Of a stretch of 64,000 nt of DNA, positions 46,804 through 57,425 are shown piece after piece (position 1 is the first letter of the stretch; the number at the start of each line of letters is the position of its first letter). A program made the position numbers and the translations under genes. The DNA is from Cupriavidus oxalaticus (GTDB lineage: Bacteria; Pseudomonadota; Gammaproteobacteria; Burkholderiales; Burkholderiaceae), in contig NZ_CP038635.1 of NCBI RefSeq assembly GCF_004768545.1, positions 744,001 through 808,000 on the forward strand. The letters run 5' to 3'. The notes beneath the pieces are model-generated. The model did no database searches, was not told the origin of the DNA, and worked only from the letters and a program-made list of their open reading frames with translations.

Positions 46804-49455
46804 ATGGATCCATTCGCAAAAGAAACCCTTCCGGTCTCCCTCGAAGAGGAAATGCGCCGCTCCTATCTCGACTACGCCATGAGCGTGATCGTCGGGCGCG
46901 CGCTTCCCGATGTGCGGGACGGCCTGAAACCGGTGCACCGGCGCGTGCTGTTTGCGATGCACGAGCTCAACAACGACTGGAACCGTCCGTACAAGAAGTC
47001 GGCCCGTATTGTCGGGGATGTGATTGGTAAGTATCACCCGCACGGTGACACTGCTGTATACGACACCATTGTCCGCATGGCGCAGGACTTCTCCCTGCGC
47101 TACATGCTGGTGGACGGGCAGGGCAATTTCGGTTCGGTCGATGGCGATAACGCCGCGGCCATGCGTTATACCGAAATCCGCCTGTCGAAAATCGCCCACG
47201 AGATGCTGCATGACATCGACAAGGAAACCGTCGATTTCGACAGCAACTATGACGGCTCCGAAAAAGAGCCTTCTATTCTCCCGGCCCGTATTCCCAATCT
47301 GCTAATCAATGGTTCCTCGGGTATTGCAGTGGGTATGGCCACCAATATCCCCCCGCATAACCTGAATGAAATCGTCGACGGCTGCCTGCATCTGCTGCGC
47401 AATCCGCAGGCGACGGTGGATGAACTGATTGAATTGATTCCGGCTCCGGATTTTCCGACCGCCGGCATTATTTATGGCATCCAGGGTGTGCGCGAAGGTT
47501 ATCGCACCGGCCGCGGCCGCGTGGTCATGCGCGCCAAGACGCACTTCGAGGATATCGACCGGGGCCAGCGCCAGGCGATCATCGTCGACGAGCTGCCCTA
47601 CCAGGTGAACAAGCGCACCTTGCTTGAGCGCATCGCCGAGCTGGTTACGGAAAAGAAGATCGAAGGCATCTCGGATATCCGCGACGAGTCGGACAAGTCG
47701 GGCATGCGCGTGGTGATCGAGCTCAAGCGCAACGAGGTCCCCGAGGTCGTTCTTAACAACCTGTATAAGAACACCCAGCTGCAGGACACCTTCGGCATGA
47801 ACATGGTGGCGCTGGTCGACCGCCAGCCGCGCCTGCTGAACCTGAAGCAGATGCTGGAGTACTTCCTCGCGCACCGCCGCGAGGTCGTGACCCGCCGCAC
47901 CGTGTTCGAGCTGCGCAAGGCGCGCGAACGCGGCCATGTGCTGGAAGGCCTGGCCGTGGCGCTGGCGAATATCGACGAGTTCATCGCCATCATCAAGGCC
48001 GCGCCCACGCCGCCGATCGCCAAGCAGGAGCTGATGTCCAAGGCCTGGGATTCCGGCCTGGTGCGCGAGATGCTTGCACGTGCCGAGAGCGAGACCCCCG
48101 GGGGGCGCGCATCGTACCGGCCGGACGGCCTGCCGGCGGTGTTCGGCATGCAGGCCGACGGCCTCTACAAGCTGTCAGACGGCCAGGCGCAGGAAATCCT
48201 GCAAATGCGCCTGCAACGCCTCACCGGGCTGGAGCAGGACAAGATCGTCCAGGAATACCGCGACATCATGGCGGAAATCGCCGATCTGCTGGATATCCTG
48301 GCCCGTCCCGAGCGCATTACTGCAATCATCACCGATGAACTCACCGCTATCCGCGCCGAGTTCGGCGATGACCGCCGTTCGCAGATCGAACTGAACGCGA
48401 CCGAGCTGGACACCGAGGACCTGATCACGCCGCAGGACATGGTGGTCACCCTGTCGCACAGCGGCTATATGAAGAGCCAGCCGATCTCCGAGTATCGCGC
48501 GCAGAAGCGCGGCGGGCGCGGCAAGCAGGCGACGGCAACCAAGGAAGACGACTGGATCGACACCCTGTTCGTGGCCAATACCCACGACTACATCCTGTGC
48601 TTCTCGAACCGCGGCCGGCTGTACTGGCTGAAGGTCTATGAAGTGCCGCAGGGTTCCCGCAACTCGCGCGGGCGTCCGATCGTCAACATGTTCCCGCTGT
48701 CTGACGGCGAAAAGATCAACGTGATCCTGCCGGTGCGCCAGTTCGACGCCGAGCACTTTATCTTCATGACCACCGCACGCGGCACGGTCAAGAAGACCGC
48801 GCTGACCGAGTTCTCCAACCCGCGCAAGGCCGGCATCATTGCCGTCGACCTGGACGAGGGCGACTACCTGATCGGTGCTGCCGTGACCGACGGCCAGCAT
48901 GACGTGATGCTGTTCTCGGATGCCGGCAAGGCGGTGCGTTTCGACGAAAACGACGTGCGCCCCATGGGCCGCCAGGCACGAGGCGTGCGCGGCATGAACC
49001 TGGAGGACGGCCAGGCCGTGATCGCCATGCTGGTTGCGCCCGCCGAATCCGCCGAGGAAGCGGAGGCGGGCGGGCGTGGCAGCGTTCTGACCGCGACCGA
49101 GAACGGTTACGGCAAGCGCACGCCGATCGCCGAGTACACTCGACACGGCCGCGGCACCAAGGGCATGATCGCGATCCAGACCAGCGAGCGCAACGGCCGC
49201 GTCGTGGCGGCGGCGCTGGTTTCGCCGGAAGACGAAATCATGCTGATCACCACCGGCGGTGTGCTGATCCGTACCCGCGTCGGTGAAATCCGTGAAATGG
49301 GCCGGGCCACGCAGGGCGTCACGCTGATCAACGTCGACGAGGGTACCAAGCTGTCCGGCCTGCAGCGCATCGTCGAGAGCGACGCCGACAATGGCGCCGG
49401 CCCGGAAGAGACGGAAGAGGCGGGCGGTAACGCCGATGCCGACGCCAATTCGTAA
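46804..49455 (+). CDS. gyrA: DNA gyrase subunit A
   Basis: The 883-residue subunit cuts and rejoins DNA for negative supercoiling, with GyrB, in the cytoplasm. The winged helix carries catalytic Tyr122 (AMRYTEIRL). The quinolone-resistance region reads [10 protein letters not shown], with Thr83 and Asp87 in E. coli numbering. The C-terminal beta-pinwheel begins with the GyrA box QKRGGRGK that wraps DNA, and the acidic tail ([16 protein letters not shown]) is typical of the subunit. It opens the serC-pheA-hisC-tyrA-aroA-cmk-rpsA cluster. Confidence 0.98.
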   Translation: MDPFAKETLPVSLEEEMRRSYLDYAMSVIVGRALPDVRDGLKPVHRRVLFAMHELNNDWNRPYKKSARIVGDVIGKYHPHGDTAVYDTIVRMAQDFSLRYMLVDGQGNFGSVDGDNAAAMRYTEIRLSKIAHEMLHDIDKETVDFDSNYDGSEKEPSILPARIPNLLINGSSGIAVGMATNIPPHNLNEIVDGCLHLLRNPQATVDELIELIPAPDFPTAGIIYGIQGVREGYRTGRGRVVMRAKTHFEDIDRGQRQAIIVDELPYQVNKRTLLERIAELVTEKKIEGISDIRDESDKSGMRVVIELKRNEVPEVVLNNLYKNTQLQDTFGMNMVALVDRQPRLLNLKQMLEYFLAHRREVVTRRTVFELRKARERGHVLEGLAVALANIDEFIAIIKAAPTPPIAKQELMSKAWDSGLVREMLARAESETPGGRASYRPDGLPAVFGMQADGLYKLSDGQAQEILQMRLQRLTGLEQDKIVQEYRDIMAEIADLLDILARPERITAIITDELTAIRAEFGDDRRSQIELNATELDTEDLITPQDMVVTLSHSGYMKSQPISEYRAQKRGGRGKQATATKEDDWIDTLFVANTHDYILCFSNRGRLYWLKVYEVPQGSRNSRGRPIVNMFPLSDGEKINVILPVRQFDAEHFIFMTTARGTVKKTALTEFSNPRKAGIIAVDLDEGDYLIGAAVTDGQHDVMLFSDAGKAVRFDENDVRPMGRQARGVRGMNLEDGQAVIAMLVAPAESAEEAEAGGRGSVLTATENGYGKRTPIAEYTRHGRGTKGMIAIQTSERNGRVVAAALVSPEDEIMLITTGGVLIRTRVGEIREMGRATQGVTLINVDEGTKLSGLQRIVESDADNGAGPEETEEAGGNADADANS

Positions 49456-49568
49456 CCAATTGCCCCCATCGCGCGTTAAAACGTAAATTGTTGCAACAAC
49501 AGGACGTCAGCCGGAACTCGACTTGCGGCTGTCCGGACTAAAACGGACGTATTTACCAGGGAGTCACA

Positions 49569-50132
49569 ATGCTCAAAACCTATCGACGTATCGCTGTTCT
49601 GGCCGCTTTCGTTCCGACCTTCATGGTGGCGCAGCATGCCCATGCACAGGACGCGGAAAAGACGGCAGCCATCAAGGAACTGCTTTCCGTCATGCAGGCT
49701 GACCAGGCCGTCAAGGGCCAGGCAGAAAACTGGCAACAAGGCGCCAAGCAGGAAGCCCCGCTGGTGCTGGAGCAGGTTCTGGTCGAGAACAAGACCCTGA
49801 GCGACAAGCAGAAGCAGGCCGCGGTTGAAAAGCTGAAGAAGAACGGCGCGGTCCAGCGCATGGTTGACGGCGCCGGCACGGCATTCAACACCGATGGTTT
49901 CCGCAAGGACGCCATCCAGGCCCACTACGACGCCTTCGGCAAGTACTACTCCACGCAGGAACTGAAGGATCTGACCACGTTCCTGAAGTCGCCGACCGGC
50001 CAGAAGTTCATGGCCAACCAGGGCAAGGCGACCCAGGAGATCTGGGGCTCGATGATGCAGAAGTACGGCCCGCAGGTCGGCAAGTCGATGCGCGACGCGG
50101 CCGAGAAGGAAATCACCGCCGCGTCGAAGTGA
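49569..50132 (+). CDS. DUF2059 exported protein
   Basis: The 187-residue protein has a signal peptide (cleaved after AHA, about residue 26) and a helical DUF2059 domain (TAAIKELLSVMQADQAVKG, YYSTQELKDLTTFLKSPTGQ). It is probably periplasmic; the function of the family is unknown. A GGGAG site precedes ATG 49569. It lies between gyrA and serC as in related genomes, but a possible terminator before serC suggests separate transcription. Confidence 0.85.
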   Translation: MLKTYRRIAVLAAFVPTFMVAQHAHAQDAEKTAAIKELLSVMQADQAVKGQAENWQQGAKQEAPLVLEQVLVENKTLSDKQKQAAVEKLKKNGAVQRMVDGAGTAFNTDGFRKDAIQAHYDAFGKYYSTQELKDLTTFLKSPTGQKFMANQGKATQEIWGSMMQKYGPQVGKSMRDAAEKEITAASK

Positions 50133-50261
50133 TCTTCGCCGCAGGGGCCTGAGGCATTGCGCCGCAATGCGCCGTAATGTGTCGCTAAGGCCGCCTCGCG
50201 CGGGCCGGCGCTGCACCGGGGTCCAACCCCGGGCGCCCAACCGGGCACGGGTTTGAGGGAT

Positions 50262-50297
50262 AATGGCTGCTTGGGTAACTCCGGCAGCCATTTTTCC
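50262..50297 (+). terminator. Hairpin with T run in the serC leader
   Basis: AATGGCTGC (50262-50270) pairs with GCAGCCATT (50284-50292) around a 13-base loop, followed by TTT and a C/T tract, ending 13 bases before the serC start. It could end the DUF2059 transcript or act as an attenuator of the serC operon. Confidence 0.5.
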
Positions 50298-50309
50298 TTT
50301 CCCCGTCTC

Positions 50310-51467
50310 ATGAACGATCCCCAGAATCCCGCTCTTGCCGGCATGATGCAGCGTGCATTGGCCGAACGCGTCTACAACTTCTCCCCGGGCCCGGCCATGC
50401 TGCCGGCCGAAGTGCTGCAACAGGCTGCCGAGGAAATGCTGTCATGGCGCGGGACCGGGGTTTCGGTGATGGAGATGAGCCATCGCAGCCGCGAGTTCGA
50501 GGGCATCCACAACGAGGCCATCGCCGACCTGCGCGAGCTGCTGCATATCCCCGACAATTTCCGCGTGCTGTTCCTGCAGGGCGGGGCCATTGGCGAAAAC
50601 GGCATCGTGCCGCTGAACCTGATGCGCCTGCGCAATGCCGAGCAGCCCAAGGCCGACTTCGTCGTCACCGGCACCTGGTCGATCAAGACCGAGCAGGAAG
50701 CGCGCCGCTACGGTACGGTCAATATCGCCGCGTCCAACGAGGCGGAAAAATTCCACCGCATTCCCGCTGTTGCCGACTGGAAGCTGTCGGATGACGCCGC
50801 CTACGTGCACCTGTGCACCAACGAGACCATTGTTGGCGTCGAGTTCCAGGACATTCCCGATATCGGCCAGGTCAAGGGCAAGCGCGTGGTGGTGGCCGAT
50901 GCTTCCAGCCATATCCTGTCGCGCCCGATCGACTGGTCGCGCGTGCAGGTGGTCTACGGCGGCGCGCAGAAGAATATCGGCCCGGCCGGCGTCACCATCG
51001 TGATCGTGCGCGAGGACCTGCTGGGCCACGCGCATCCGCTGTGCCCGTCGGCATTCAACTGGCGCCAGGTGGCCGAGAACAATTCGATGTACAACACGCC
51101 GCCGACGTACGCCATCTACATCGCCGGACTGGTCTTCAAATGGCTCAAGCGCCAGGGCGGCGTGCCGGCGATCGAACAGCGCAATATCGCCAAGGCTACG
51201 GCGCTGTACGACTTCCTGGACCAGAGCGACTTCTACCGCAACGAGATCGCTCCGGGCTGCCGTTCGCGCATGAACGTGCCGTTTTTCCTCGGCGACGAAT
51301 CCCGCAACGATGCCTTCCTGGCGCAGGCACGCGCCAATGGCCTGGTGCAACTCAAGGGACACAAGACCGTGGGCGGCATGCGCGCCAGCATCTACAACGC
51401 GATGCCGCTGGAAGGTGTGACGGCGCTGATCGATTTCATGCGCGAGTTCGAACGCACCTCGGCCTGA
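50310..51467 (+). CDS. serC: Phosphoserine aminotransferase
   Basis: The 385-residue PLP enzyme makes phosphoserine from 3-phosphohydroxypyruvate and glutamate, and also takes part in pyridoxal phosphate synthesis. Motifs include [20 protein letters not shown] near the start, [11 protein letters not shown] with the PLP-ring Asp region, and [11 protein letters not shown] with the Schiff-base Lys. ATG 50310 gives a slightly long N-terminus; ATG 50343 or 50346 would give a length nearer the usual 360. It heads an amino-acid gene run: pheA follows after 103 bases. Confidence 0.95.
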   Translation: MNDPQNPALAGMMQRALAERVYNFSPGPAMLPAEVLQQAAEEMLSWRGTGVSVMEMSHRSREFEGIHNEAIADLRELLHIPDNFRVLFLQGGAIGENGIVPLNLMRLRNAEQPKADFVVTGTWSIKTEQEARRYGTVNIAASNEAEKFHRIPAVADWKLSDDAAYVHLCTNETIVGVEFQDIPDIGQVKGKRVVVADASSHILSRPIDWSRVQVVYGGAQKNIGPAGVTIVIVREDLLGHAHPLCPSAFNWRQVAENNSMYNTPPTYAIYIAGLVFKWLKRQGGVPAIEQRNIAKATALYDFLDQSDFYRNEIAPGCRSRMNVPFFLGDESRNDAFLAQARANGLVQLKGHKTVGGMRASIYNAMPLEGVTALIDFMREFERTSA

Positions 51468-51570
51468 GGCGCGTGTCCGCGACACAGCCCACGCGCCATC
51501 GCGCGCGCGGGCTGGCGCGGACAGGTTTTTCCCCGGCCGCCGCGCCCCGGCGGCCCACCGGATTCATACA

Positions 51571-52719
51571 ATGACAAGTCAAGACAGCACCCCTGCGCAC
51601 GAGGAGACGCAGCCCAACGGCAACCACCTGAGCGAGGCCGAACGCAACCTGTCGGTCGAGCTGGCGCCGCTGCGAGAGCAGATCGACACGGTGGACCGCG
51701 AACTGCTGGCCATGCTGAACCAGCGGGCCAAGCTCGCGCTCGCGGTTGGCGAGGTCAAGAAGAAGTATGGCGCGCCCGTGTTCCGCCCGGAGCGCGAGCT
51801 GCAGGTCATCCGCAAGGTGCAGGGTGCCAATCCGGGTCCGCTGCTGGGCGAGAGCGTGGCCGCGATCTGGCGCGAGGTGATGTCCGCCTGCCGCGGGCTG
51901 GAGAAGCCGCTGGAAGTCGCTTTCCTGGGCCCGGCCGGCACGTTCTCGGAGCAGGCGCTGTATGCGCACTTCGGCCATGAGGTGAGCGGCGTGCCTTGCC
52001 CCAGCATCGACGAAGTGTTCCGCGCGGTCGAGGCAGGCACTGTCGAATACGGCGTGGTGCCGGTGGAAAACTCGACCGAGGGCGCGGTGTCGCGCACGCT
52101 CGACCTGTTCCTGCAGACGTCGCTGAAGATCAGCGGCGAGATCGCGCTGAAGGTGCATCACAACCTGATGGCGTCGACGCCCGACATGAAGGGCGTGACC
52201 GTGGTGTGCGCGCACGCGCAGGCGCTGGCGCAGTGCCAGCACTGGCTGACGGCCAACTATCCGCACCTGGAGCGCCAGGCGGTGTCGAGCAATGCCGAAG
52301 CCGCGCGCATGGCCAGCGAGGACCCCACCGTCGCGGCGATCGCCGGCGAATCGGCTGCGAACCGCTACCACCTGCACTTGGTGCGCACGCATATCCAGGA
52401 CGATCCGCACAACCGCACGCGTTTCGCCGTGATCGGCCGCTACGAGACCGAGCCGTCGGGCAGCGATCAGACCTCGATGATCCTGTCGGTGCCGAACAAG
52501 GCCGGCGCGGTGTACCAGCTGCTGGCGCCGCTGGCCGAGAACGGCGTGTCGATGTGCCGCTTCGAATCGCGTCCGGCGCGCAGCGGTGCGTGGGAGTATT
52601 ACTTCTACGTCGACGTCGAAGGGCACCAGCATGAGCCGGCGGTGGCACGCGCGATCGACGAACTGCGCCGCAACGCGGCCTATCTGAAGGTGCTGGGCTC
52701 GTATCCGTCGAGCAAGTAA
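51571..52719 (+). CDS. pheA: Bifunctional chorismate mutase/prephenate dehydratase (P-protein)
   Basis: The 382-residue enzyme converts chorismate to prephenate and then to phenylpyruvate for phenylalanine. The N-terminal mutase domain (LAPLREQIDTVDRELLAMLN, KKKYGAPVFRPERE) is followed by the dehydratase domain (AFLGPAGTFSEQAL, VPVENSTEGAVSRTLDLF, NRTRFAVIG with the catalytic Thr) and a C-terminal ACT domain (MCRFESRPARS, the phenylalanine-binding ESRP motif), so feedback inhibition by phenylalanine is expected. hisC starts 42 bases later. Confidence 0.97.
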   Translation: MTSQDSTPAHEETQPNGNHLSEAERNLSVELAPLREQIDTVDRELLAMLNQRAKLALAVGEVKKKYGAPVFRPERELQVIRKVQGANPGPLLGESVAAIWREVMSACRGLEKPLEVAFLGPAGTFSEQALYAHFGHEVSGVPCPSIDEVFRAVEAGTVEYGVVPVENSTEGAVSRTLDLFLQTSLKISGEIALKVHHNLMASTPDMKGVTVVCAHAQALAQCQHWLTANYPHLERQAVSSNAEAARMASEDPTVAAIAGESAANRYHLHLVRTHIQDDPHNRTRFAVIGRYETEPSGSDQTSMILSVPNKAGAVYQLLAPLAENGVSMCRFESRPARSGAWEYYFYVDVEGHQHEPAVARAIDELRRNAAYLKVLGSYPSSK

Positions 52720-52761
52720 GGTGAATAACCAAGGCCAGCGCAACCGGAGCAAGGAGACAAG

Positions 52762-53889
52762 ATGGCAGAACAGGGTAAGCATGGCGGCACGGTGTTCGGA
52801 CCGGACTATGTGCGGGCGATCTCGCCGTACGTGGCCGGCAAGCCGATTTCCGAAGTCGCGCGCGAGTTCGGCCTGGACGAGGCCGGCATCGTCAAGCTCG
52901 CCTCCAATGAGAATCCGCTGGGCATGCCGGCGTCGGCGCAGCGCGCCGTGGCTGCCGCCGTCGCCGACCTGGGGCGCTACCCTGATTCAAACTGCTTTGC
53001 GCTGAAGGCCGCTTTGTCGGCGCGTTTCGGCGTGCCGGAGGACTGGCTCACGCTCGGCAACGGCAGCAACGACATCCTTGAGCTGGCCGCACATGCGCTG
53101 GTCGAGCCCGGCCAGTCGATCGTCTATGCCGAGTACTCGTTCGCGGTCTATGCGCTGGCGACACAGGAGATCGGCGCCCGGGCCATCGAAGTACCGGCGC
53201 GCGATTTCGGCCACGATCTCGATGCCATGGGCGCGGCGATCGCGCCGGATACGCGGCTGGTCTTTATCGCCAACCCCAACAATCCCACCGGCACCTTCCT
53301 GCCGGCTGCGCAGGTCGAGGCCTTCCTGCGCTCGGTGCCGCCGAACGTGGTGGTGGTGCTGGACGAGGCCTACAACGAATACCTGGATGCCCACCAGCAA
53401 TACGATTCGATCGAGTGGGTGCGCCGCTATCCCAACCTGATGGTGTCGCGCACCTTCTCCAAGGCGTATGGCCTGGCGGGGCTGCGCATCGGCTATGCAG
53501 TGGCACAGCCGGCGCTGACCGATCTGCTTAACCGCATCCGCCAGCCGTTCAATGTCAACAGCGTGGCGCAGGCCGCGGCGATCGCGGCGCTGGGCGATGC
53601 CGAGTTCCTGCGCCGTAGCGCGGAGCTGAACCGTGCGGGCAAGGCGCAGCTGATCGAGGCCTGCGATCGTCTCGGGCTCGAATACGTGCCGTCGTCGGGC
53701 AACTTCGTGCTGGTCCGCGTCGGCGACGACGACGGTGCCGGTGCACGTGTCAACCTGGCCTTGCTCAAGCAGGGCGTGATCGTGCGCCCGGTGGGCAACT
53801 ACAACCTGCCGCGCTGGCTGCGCGTGACCATCGGCCTGCCCGAGGAAAACGCGGCCTTCATTGCGGCACTGGAGCGGGCGCTGGCGTAA
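52762..53889 (+). CDS. hisC: Histidinol-phosphate aminotransferase
   Basis: The 375-residue fold-type I PLP aminotransferase shows the family motifs KLASNENPLG, NPNNPTGTF and SRTFSKAYGLAGLRIGY with the PLP lysine. HisC forms histidinol phosphate, but copies inside aromatic clusters between pheA and tyrA often also transaminate aromatic keto acids, so it may serve phenylalanine/tyrosine synthesis. A second hisC in the main his operon is likely but not in this window. Confidence 0.93.
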   Translation: MAEQGKHGGTVFGPDYVRAISPYVAGKPISEVAREFGLDEAGIVKLASNENPLGMPASAQRAVAAAVADLGRYPDSNCFALKAALSARFGVPEDWLTLGNGSNDILELAAHALVEPGQSIVYAEYSFAVYALATQEIGARAIEVPARDFGHDLDAMGAAIAPDTRLVFIANPNNPTGTFLPAAQVEAFLRSVPPNVVVVLDEAYNEYLDAHQQYDSIEWVRRYPNLMVSRTFSKAYGLAGLRIGYAVAQPALTDLLNRIRQPFNVNSVAQAAAIAALGDAEFLRRSAELNRAGKAQLIEACDRLGLEYVPSSGNFVLVRVGDDDGAGARVNLALLKQGVIVRPVGNYNLPRWLRVTIGLPEENAAFIAALERALA

Positions 53890-53994
53890 GCCCCGCTACA
53901 ATCGCGGCGATTCGCGCCGGGCCGCTGTGCCCGGCGCCGTGCCTTTTTGCTATCGCTCGGCCCGGCCGAGCCACTGCCCGTCGGGCCTGAAATC

Positions 53995-54894
53995 GTGAGT
54001 GCTTTGCATTTTTCCCGTGTTGTCATTGTCGGCGTCGGCCTGATCGGCGGCTCGCTCGCGCTGGCGCTCAAGCGTGCCGGCGTGGCGGGCACGGTGGTCG
54101 GCGTGGGCCGCTCGCCCGCGTCGCTGCAGAAGGCGCTGGACCTTGGCGTGATCGACGAGGCGGCGACGCTCGCCGATGCCGCGCGCGGCGCCAGCGTAAT
54201 CGTGCTGTGCGCGCCGGTGGCGCAGAACTTTGCGCTGCTGCATGCGCTGGAGCCGCACCTGCAGCCCGGCACCATCGTCACCGATGCGGGCAGCACCAAG
54301 TCCGACGTGATCATGGCGGCCAAGACCGCGCTGGGCGACAAGGTCGCGCAGTTCGTGCCGGCGCATCCGATCGCCGGGCGCGAGCTCAACGGCGTGGAAG
54401 CCGCGCTCGCCGACCTGTATGTCGGCAAGAAAACCGTGCTGTGCCCGTTGCAGGAGAATTCGCGCGCCGATGTCGCGGCGGTCCGCGCAATGTGGGAGCA
54501 AGCCGGCGCGCAATGCCACGTGATGTCGGCGGTGCAGCACGACGCGGTGTTCGCGTCGGTCAGCCACCTGCCGCACGTGCTGTCGTACGCGCTGGTGGCG
54601 CAAGTGGCCAATGCCGAAGACGCTGCGCTGAAGCTGGATTTTGCCGGTGGCGGGTTCCGCGATTTCACGCGCATCGCGGCCTCGTCGCCGGAAATGTGGC
54701 GCGACATCTGCGTAGCCAACCGCGAGGCGCTGCTGCGTGAACTGGGCACCTACCAGTCGGTGCTTGCGCACCTGAAGACGCAGATCGAGAAGGGCGACGG
54801 CGACGCGCTTGAACGCATCTTCACGCGCGCCAGCAAGACCCGGCTGGCCTGGGGCGCCGAACGCGCCGCGGGCAACAACCATATCGAACCGTAA
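53995..54894 (+). CDS. tyrA: Prephenate dehydrogenase
   Basis: The 299-residue NAD(P)-dependent enzyme makes 4-hydroxyphenylpyruvate (or arogenate to tyrosine) from prephenate. The N-terminal Rossmann motif is VIVGVGLIGGSLALALK; GSTKSDVI, PAHPIAGRE and SAVQHDAVFASVSHLPHVLS carry the substrate and catalytic-His regions. GTG 53995 was chosen; the longest frame opens with TTG 53947. No strong ribosome site is visible. aroA follows after 36 bases, so both are likely in one transcript. Confidence 0.94.
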   Translation: MSALHFSRVVIVGVGLIGGSLALALKRAGVAGTVVGVGRSPASLQKALDLGVIDEAATLADAARGASVIVLCAPVAQNFALLHALEPHLQPGTIVTDAGSTKSDVIMAAKTALGDKVAQFVPAHPIAGRELNGVEAALADLYVGKKTVLCPLQENSRADVAAVRAMWEQAGAQCHVMSAVQHDAVFASVSHLPHVLSYALVAQVANAEDAALKLDFAGGGFRDFTRIAASSPEMWRDICVANREALLRELGTYQSVLAHLKTQIEKGDGDALERIFTRASKTRLAWGAERAAGNNHIEP

Positions 54895-54930
54895 TACGAA
54901 CCCCGAGGCGCCCCGGCGCCTACCGAGACC

Positions 54931-56235
54931 ATGGAACACCTGACGCTTGGCCCCCTGACTCGCGCCACCGGCACCGTGCGGCTGCCGGGCTCGAAGAGCA
55001 TCTCCAACCGCGTGCTGCTGCTGGCCGCGCTGGCCACCGGCGAAACCCGCGTGCGCGACCTGCTCGATTCCGACGACACCCGCGTGATGCTGCAGGCGCT
55101 GCGCACGCTGGGCGTGGCGTGGCGGCAGGACGGCGCCGATTACATCGTGGCCGGCGCCGGCGGCAATTTCCCGAACAAGTCGGCCGAGCTGTTCATGGGC
55201 AACGCCGGCACGGCGATCCGCCCGCTGACGGCCGCGCTGGCGCTGCAGGGCGGCAGCTACAAGCTATCGGGCGTGCCGCGCATGCACGAGCGGCCGATCG
55301 GCGACCTGGTCGACGGCCTGCGCCAGGTCGGCGCGGTGATCGACTACCTTGGCAATGAAGGTTTCCCGCCGCTGCATATCCAGCCCGCCGGCATCCGCAT
55401 CGACGCGCCGATCCGCGTGCGCGGCGATGTGTCGAGCCAGTTCCTGACCGCGCTGCTGATGAGCCTGCCGATGGCGCAGAGCGACAGCGGACGGATCGAG
55501 ATCGAGGTGGTGGGCGAGCTGATTTCCAAGCCCTATATCGAGATCACGCTGAACCTGCTGGCGCGTTTCGGCATCCAGGTCGAGCGGCAGGGCTGGGAAC
55601 GCTTCGTGCTGCCGGCCGGCGCGGCCTACCAGTCACCCGGCGAGATCTATGTGGAGGGCGATGCGTCCTCGGCATCGTATTTCCTGGCGGCCGGGGCGAT
55701 CGGCGGCGGGCCGGTGCGGGTCGAGGGCGTGGGCATGACCAGCATCCAGGGCGACGTGCGTTTTGCCGATGCGCTCAACCGCATGGGCGCCAACATCATG
55801 GCGGGCGACAACTGGATCGAAGTGCGCGGTACGGAACGCGACGATGGCCGGCTGCACGGCATCGAGCTCGACTGCAACCACATCCCCGACGCGGCCATGA
55901 CGCTGGCGGTGGCGGCGCTGTTTGCCGAAGGCACCACGACCCTGACCAATATCGCCAGTTGGCGCGTCAAGGAAACCGACCGGATCGCCGCGATGGCAAC
56001 GGAACTGCGCAAGCTGGGCGCAGTCGTGGAAGAAGGGGCGGACTATCTGCGTGTGACGCCGCCGCCCGCCTGGCAGACCCCGGCGGACGGCATTGGCACC
56101 TATGATGACCATCGCATGGCGATGTGTTTCTCGCTGGCCGCATTCGGGCCGCTGCCGGTGCGGATCAACGACCCGGGTTGCGTGGCGAAGACGTTCCCGG
56201 ACTACTTCAGCGTATTTGCCGGCGTTACGCGCTGA
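54931..56235 (+). CDS. aroA: 3-phosphoshikimate 1-carboxyvinyltransferase (EPSP synthase)
   Basis: The 434-residue enzyme joins shikimate 3-phosphate and phosphoenolpyruvate in the shikimate pathway. It is class I by the motifs [17 protein letters not shown] and [16 protein letters not shown]; class I enzymes are generally glyphosate-sensitive, and the normal GNAGTA segment agrees. The end ([29 protein letters not shown]) is conventional. Its last 11 bases overlap the convergent DUF2061 gene. Confidence 0.97.
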   Translation: MEHLTLGPLTRATGTVRLPGSKSISNRVLLLAALATGETRVRDLLDSDDTRVMLQALRTLGVAWRQDGADYIVAGAGGNFPNKSAELFMGNAGTAIRPLTAALALQGGSYKLSGVPRMHERPIGDLVDGLRQVGAVIDYLGNEGFPPLHIQPAGIRIDAPIRVRGDVSSQFLTALLMSLPMAQSDSGRIEIEVVGELISKPYIEITLNLLARFGIQVERQGWERFVLPAGAAYQSPGEIYVEGDASSASYFLAAGAIGGGPVRVEGVGMTSIQGDVRFADALNRMGANIMAGDNWIEVRGTERDDGRLHGIELDCNHIPDAAMTLAVAALFAEGTTTLTNIASWRVKETDRIAAMATELRKLGAVVEEGADYLRVTPPPAWQTPADGIGTYDDHRMAMCFSLAAFGPLPVRINDPGCVAKTFPDYFSVFAGVTR

Positions 56236-56461
56236 CCAGGTCGCCGGTCGTGGCGCGGGTCCTGGTTGCTTCGCCGCTGGCAGGAGCCTGGCGGCGCTCG
56301 CGCCGTTCCCAGTAGCGATCGAAGAAGTAGTGCGCCACGGTATTGACGGCCGGTTCGATGAAAGTGATGGCACCGCTGATGGCAAGGCTGCCGGTCAGCG
56401 CATACGTCACGCTGAAAGCGATGCCGAGGTGCATGATGCCGAACGTCAGGGTTTTTGCCAT
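56225..56461 (-). CDS. DUF2061 small membrane protein
   Basis: A 78-residue protein with two hydrophobic segments ([38 protein letters not shown]) and a basic tail, typical of DUF2061 inner-membrane proteins of unknown function. It lies antisense in an otherwise plus-strand cluster and overlaps the aroA end by 11 bases. A strong Fur-box match sits 70 bases upstream of its start, so iron regulation of this gene is possible. Confidence 0.82.
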   Translation of the reverse strand: MAKTLTFGIMHLGIAFSVTYALTGSLAISGAITFIEPAVNTVAHYFFDRYWERRERRQAPASGEATRTRATTGDLVSA

Positions 56462-56530
56462 GGTAGATTGCCTCGCAACTGAAAACTGGAGGGTGCTGGC
56501 CGCGATTGCGGCGAAGCGCCATGAATCAAA

Positions 56531-56545
56531 TGATAATGATTCTCA
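56531..56545. promoter_or_regulatory. Candidate Fur box
   Basis: TGATAATGATTCTCA matches the 7-1-7 Fur consensus TGATAATnATTATCA at 13 of the 14 fixed positions. It lies between the divergent DUF2061 gene (start 56461) and cmk (start 56587) in an AT-rich patch. Confidence 0.6.
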
Positions 56546-56586
56546 GTTGGTTTAACAATAAATCGTTTCTTTGAGTTTCATAACCA

Positions 56587-57255
56587 ATGACTATTGTCAG
56601 CGTCATCACCATTGACGGGCCGACCGCCTCGGGCAAGGGAACGGTCGCACACAAGGTCGCCGACGCGGTGGGATTCCATCTGCTCGACAGCGGGGCCCTG
56701 TACCGGCTGGTGGCGTTGGCCAGCGATCGCGCCGGCGTTGACCTGGCCGACGTGGACACCCTGGCAAAGGTCGCCTCGCGCCTTGAAGTGAAGTTCGGCC
56801 CGGACCGGGTCTGGCTGCAGGGAGAGGAAGTCAGCCTGGCGATCCGTGCGGAGGCCATCGGCAACCGCGCCTCGGCCATCGCCGTGCACCAGCCGGTGCG
56901 CGACGCGCTGACCCAGCTGCAGCGCGACTTCCGCAAGCTGCCAGGCCTGGTCGCCGACGGCCGGGACATGGGCACCGTGATCTTTCCGGACGCCCAGTTG
57001 AAAGTGTTCCTCACGGCAAGTGTTGAAGCGCGTGCTCGCAGGCGCTATAAACAATTGATTGATAAGGGAATTTCTGCTAATATCGAAGACCTTTTGCGTG
57101 ACCTCGAGGCGCGCGACGCGCGGGATCGCAACCGCGCCGCCGCACCGCTGCGTCCCGCCGAGGATGCAAAGCTGCTGGATACCTCCGACATGACGGTGGA
57201 TCAGGCAGTGGCGCAGGTGCTGGAGTGGTTTGCCGCTGTGCGGTCCGGTGCATGA
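56587..57255 (+). CDS. cmk: Cytidylate kinase
   Basis: The 222-residue enzyme phosphorylates CMP and dCMP with ATP. The P-loop is GPTASGKGT near residue 10, followed by [14 protein letters not shown], and [14 protein letters not shown] and [14 protein letters not shown] in the NMP-binding and lid regions, all standard for Cmk. It stands before rpsA, the classic cmk-rpsA pair, with a 170-base gap. ATG 56587 begins [12 protein letters not shown]. Confidence 0.96.
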   Translation: MTIVSVITIDGPTASGKGTVAHKVADAVGFHLLDSGALYRLVALASDRAGVDLADVDTLAKVASRLEVKFGPDRVWLQGEEVSLAIRAEAIGNRASAIAVHQPVRDALTQLQRDFRKLPGLVADGRDMGTVIFPDAQLKVFLTASVEARARRRYKQLIDKGISANIEDLLRDLEARDARDRNRAAAPLRPAEDAKLLDTSDMTVDQAVAQVLEWFAAVRSGA

Positions 57256-57425
57256 ATGCATCGGACGCATGACAAGCGAACGGACCTCGCCCGCACCAGA
57301 TGGGGCCAGCCCGGACATGCCTGATCGGCCCGACGCTGGCTTGTGTAAAACCTGACCCCGCTGCACTGGCAGACTGAGCGCGATAGTCGCGCCGGCCAGC
57401 GTACTGCGGATTTCACCTTACGTTT

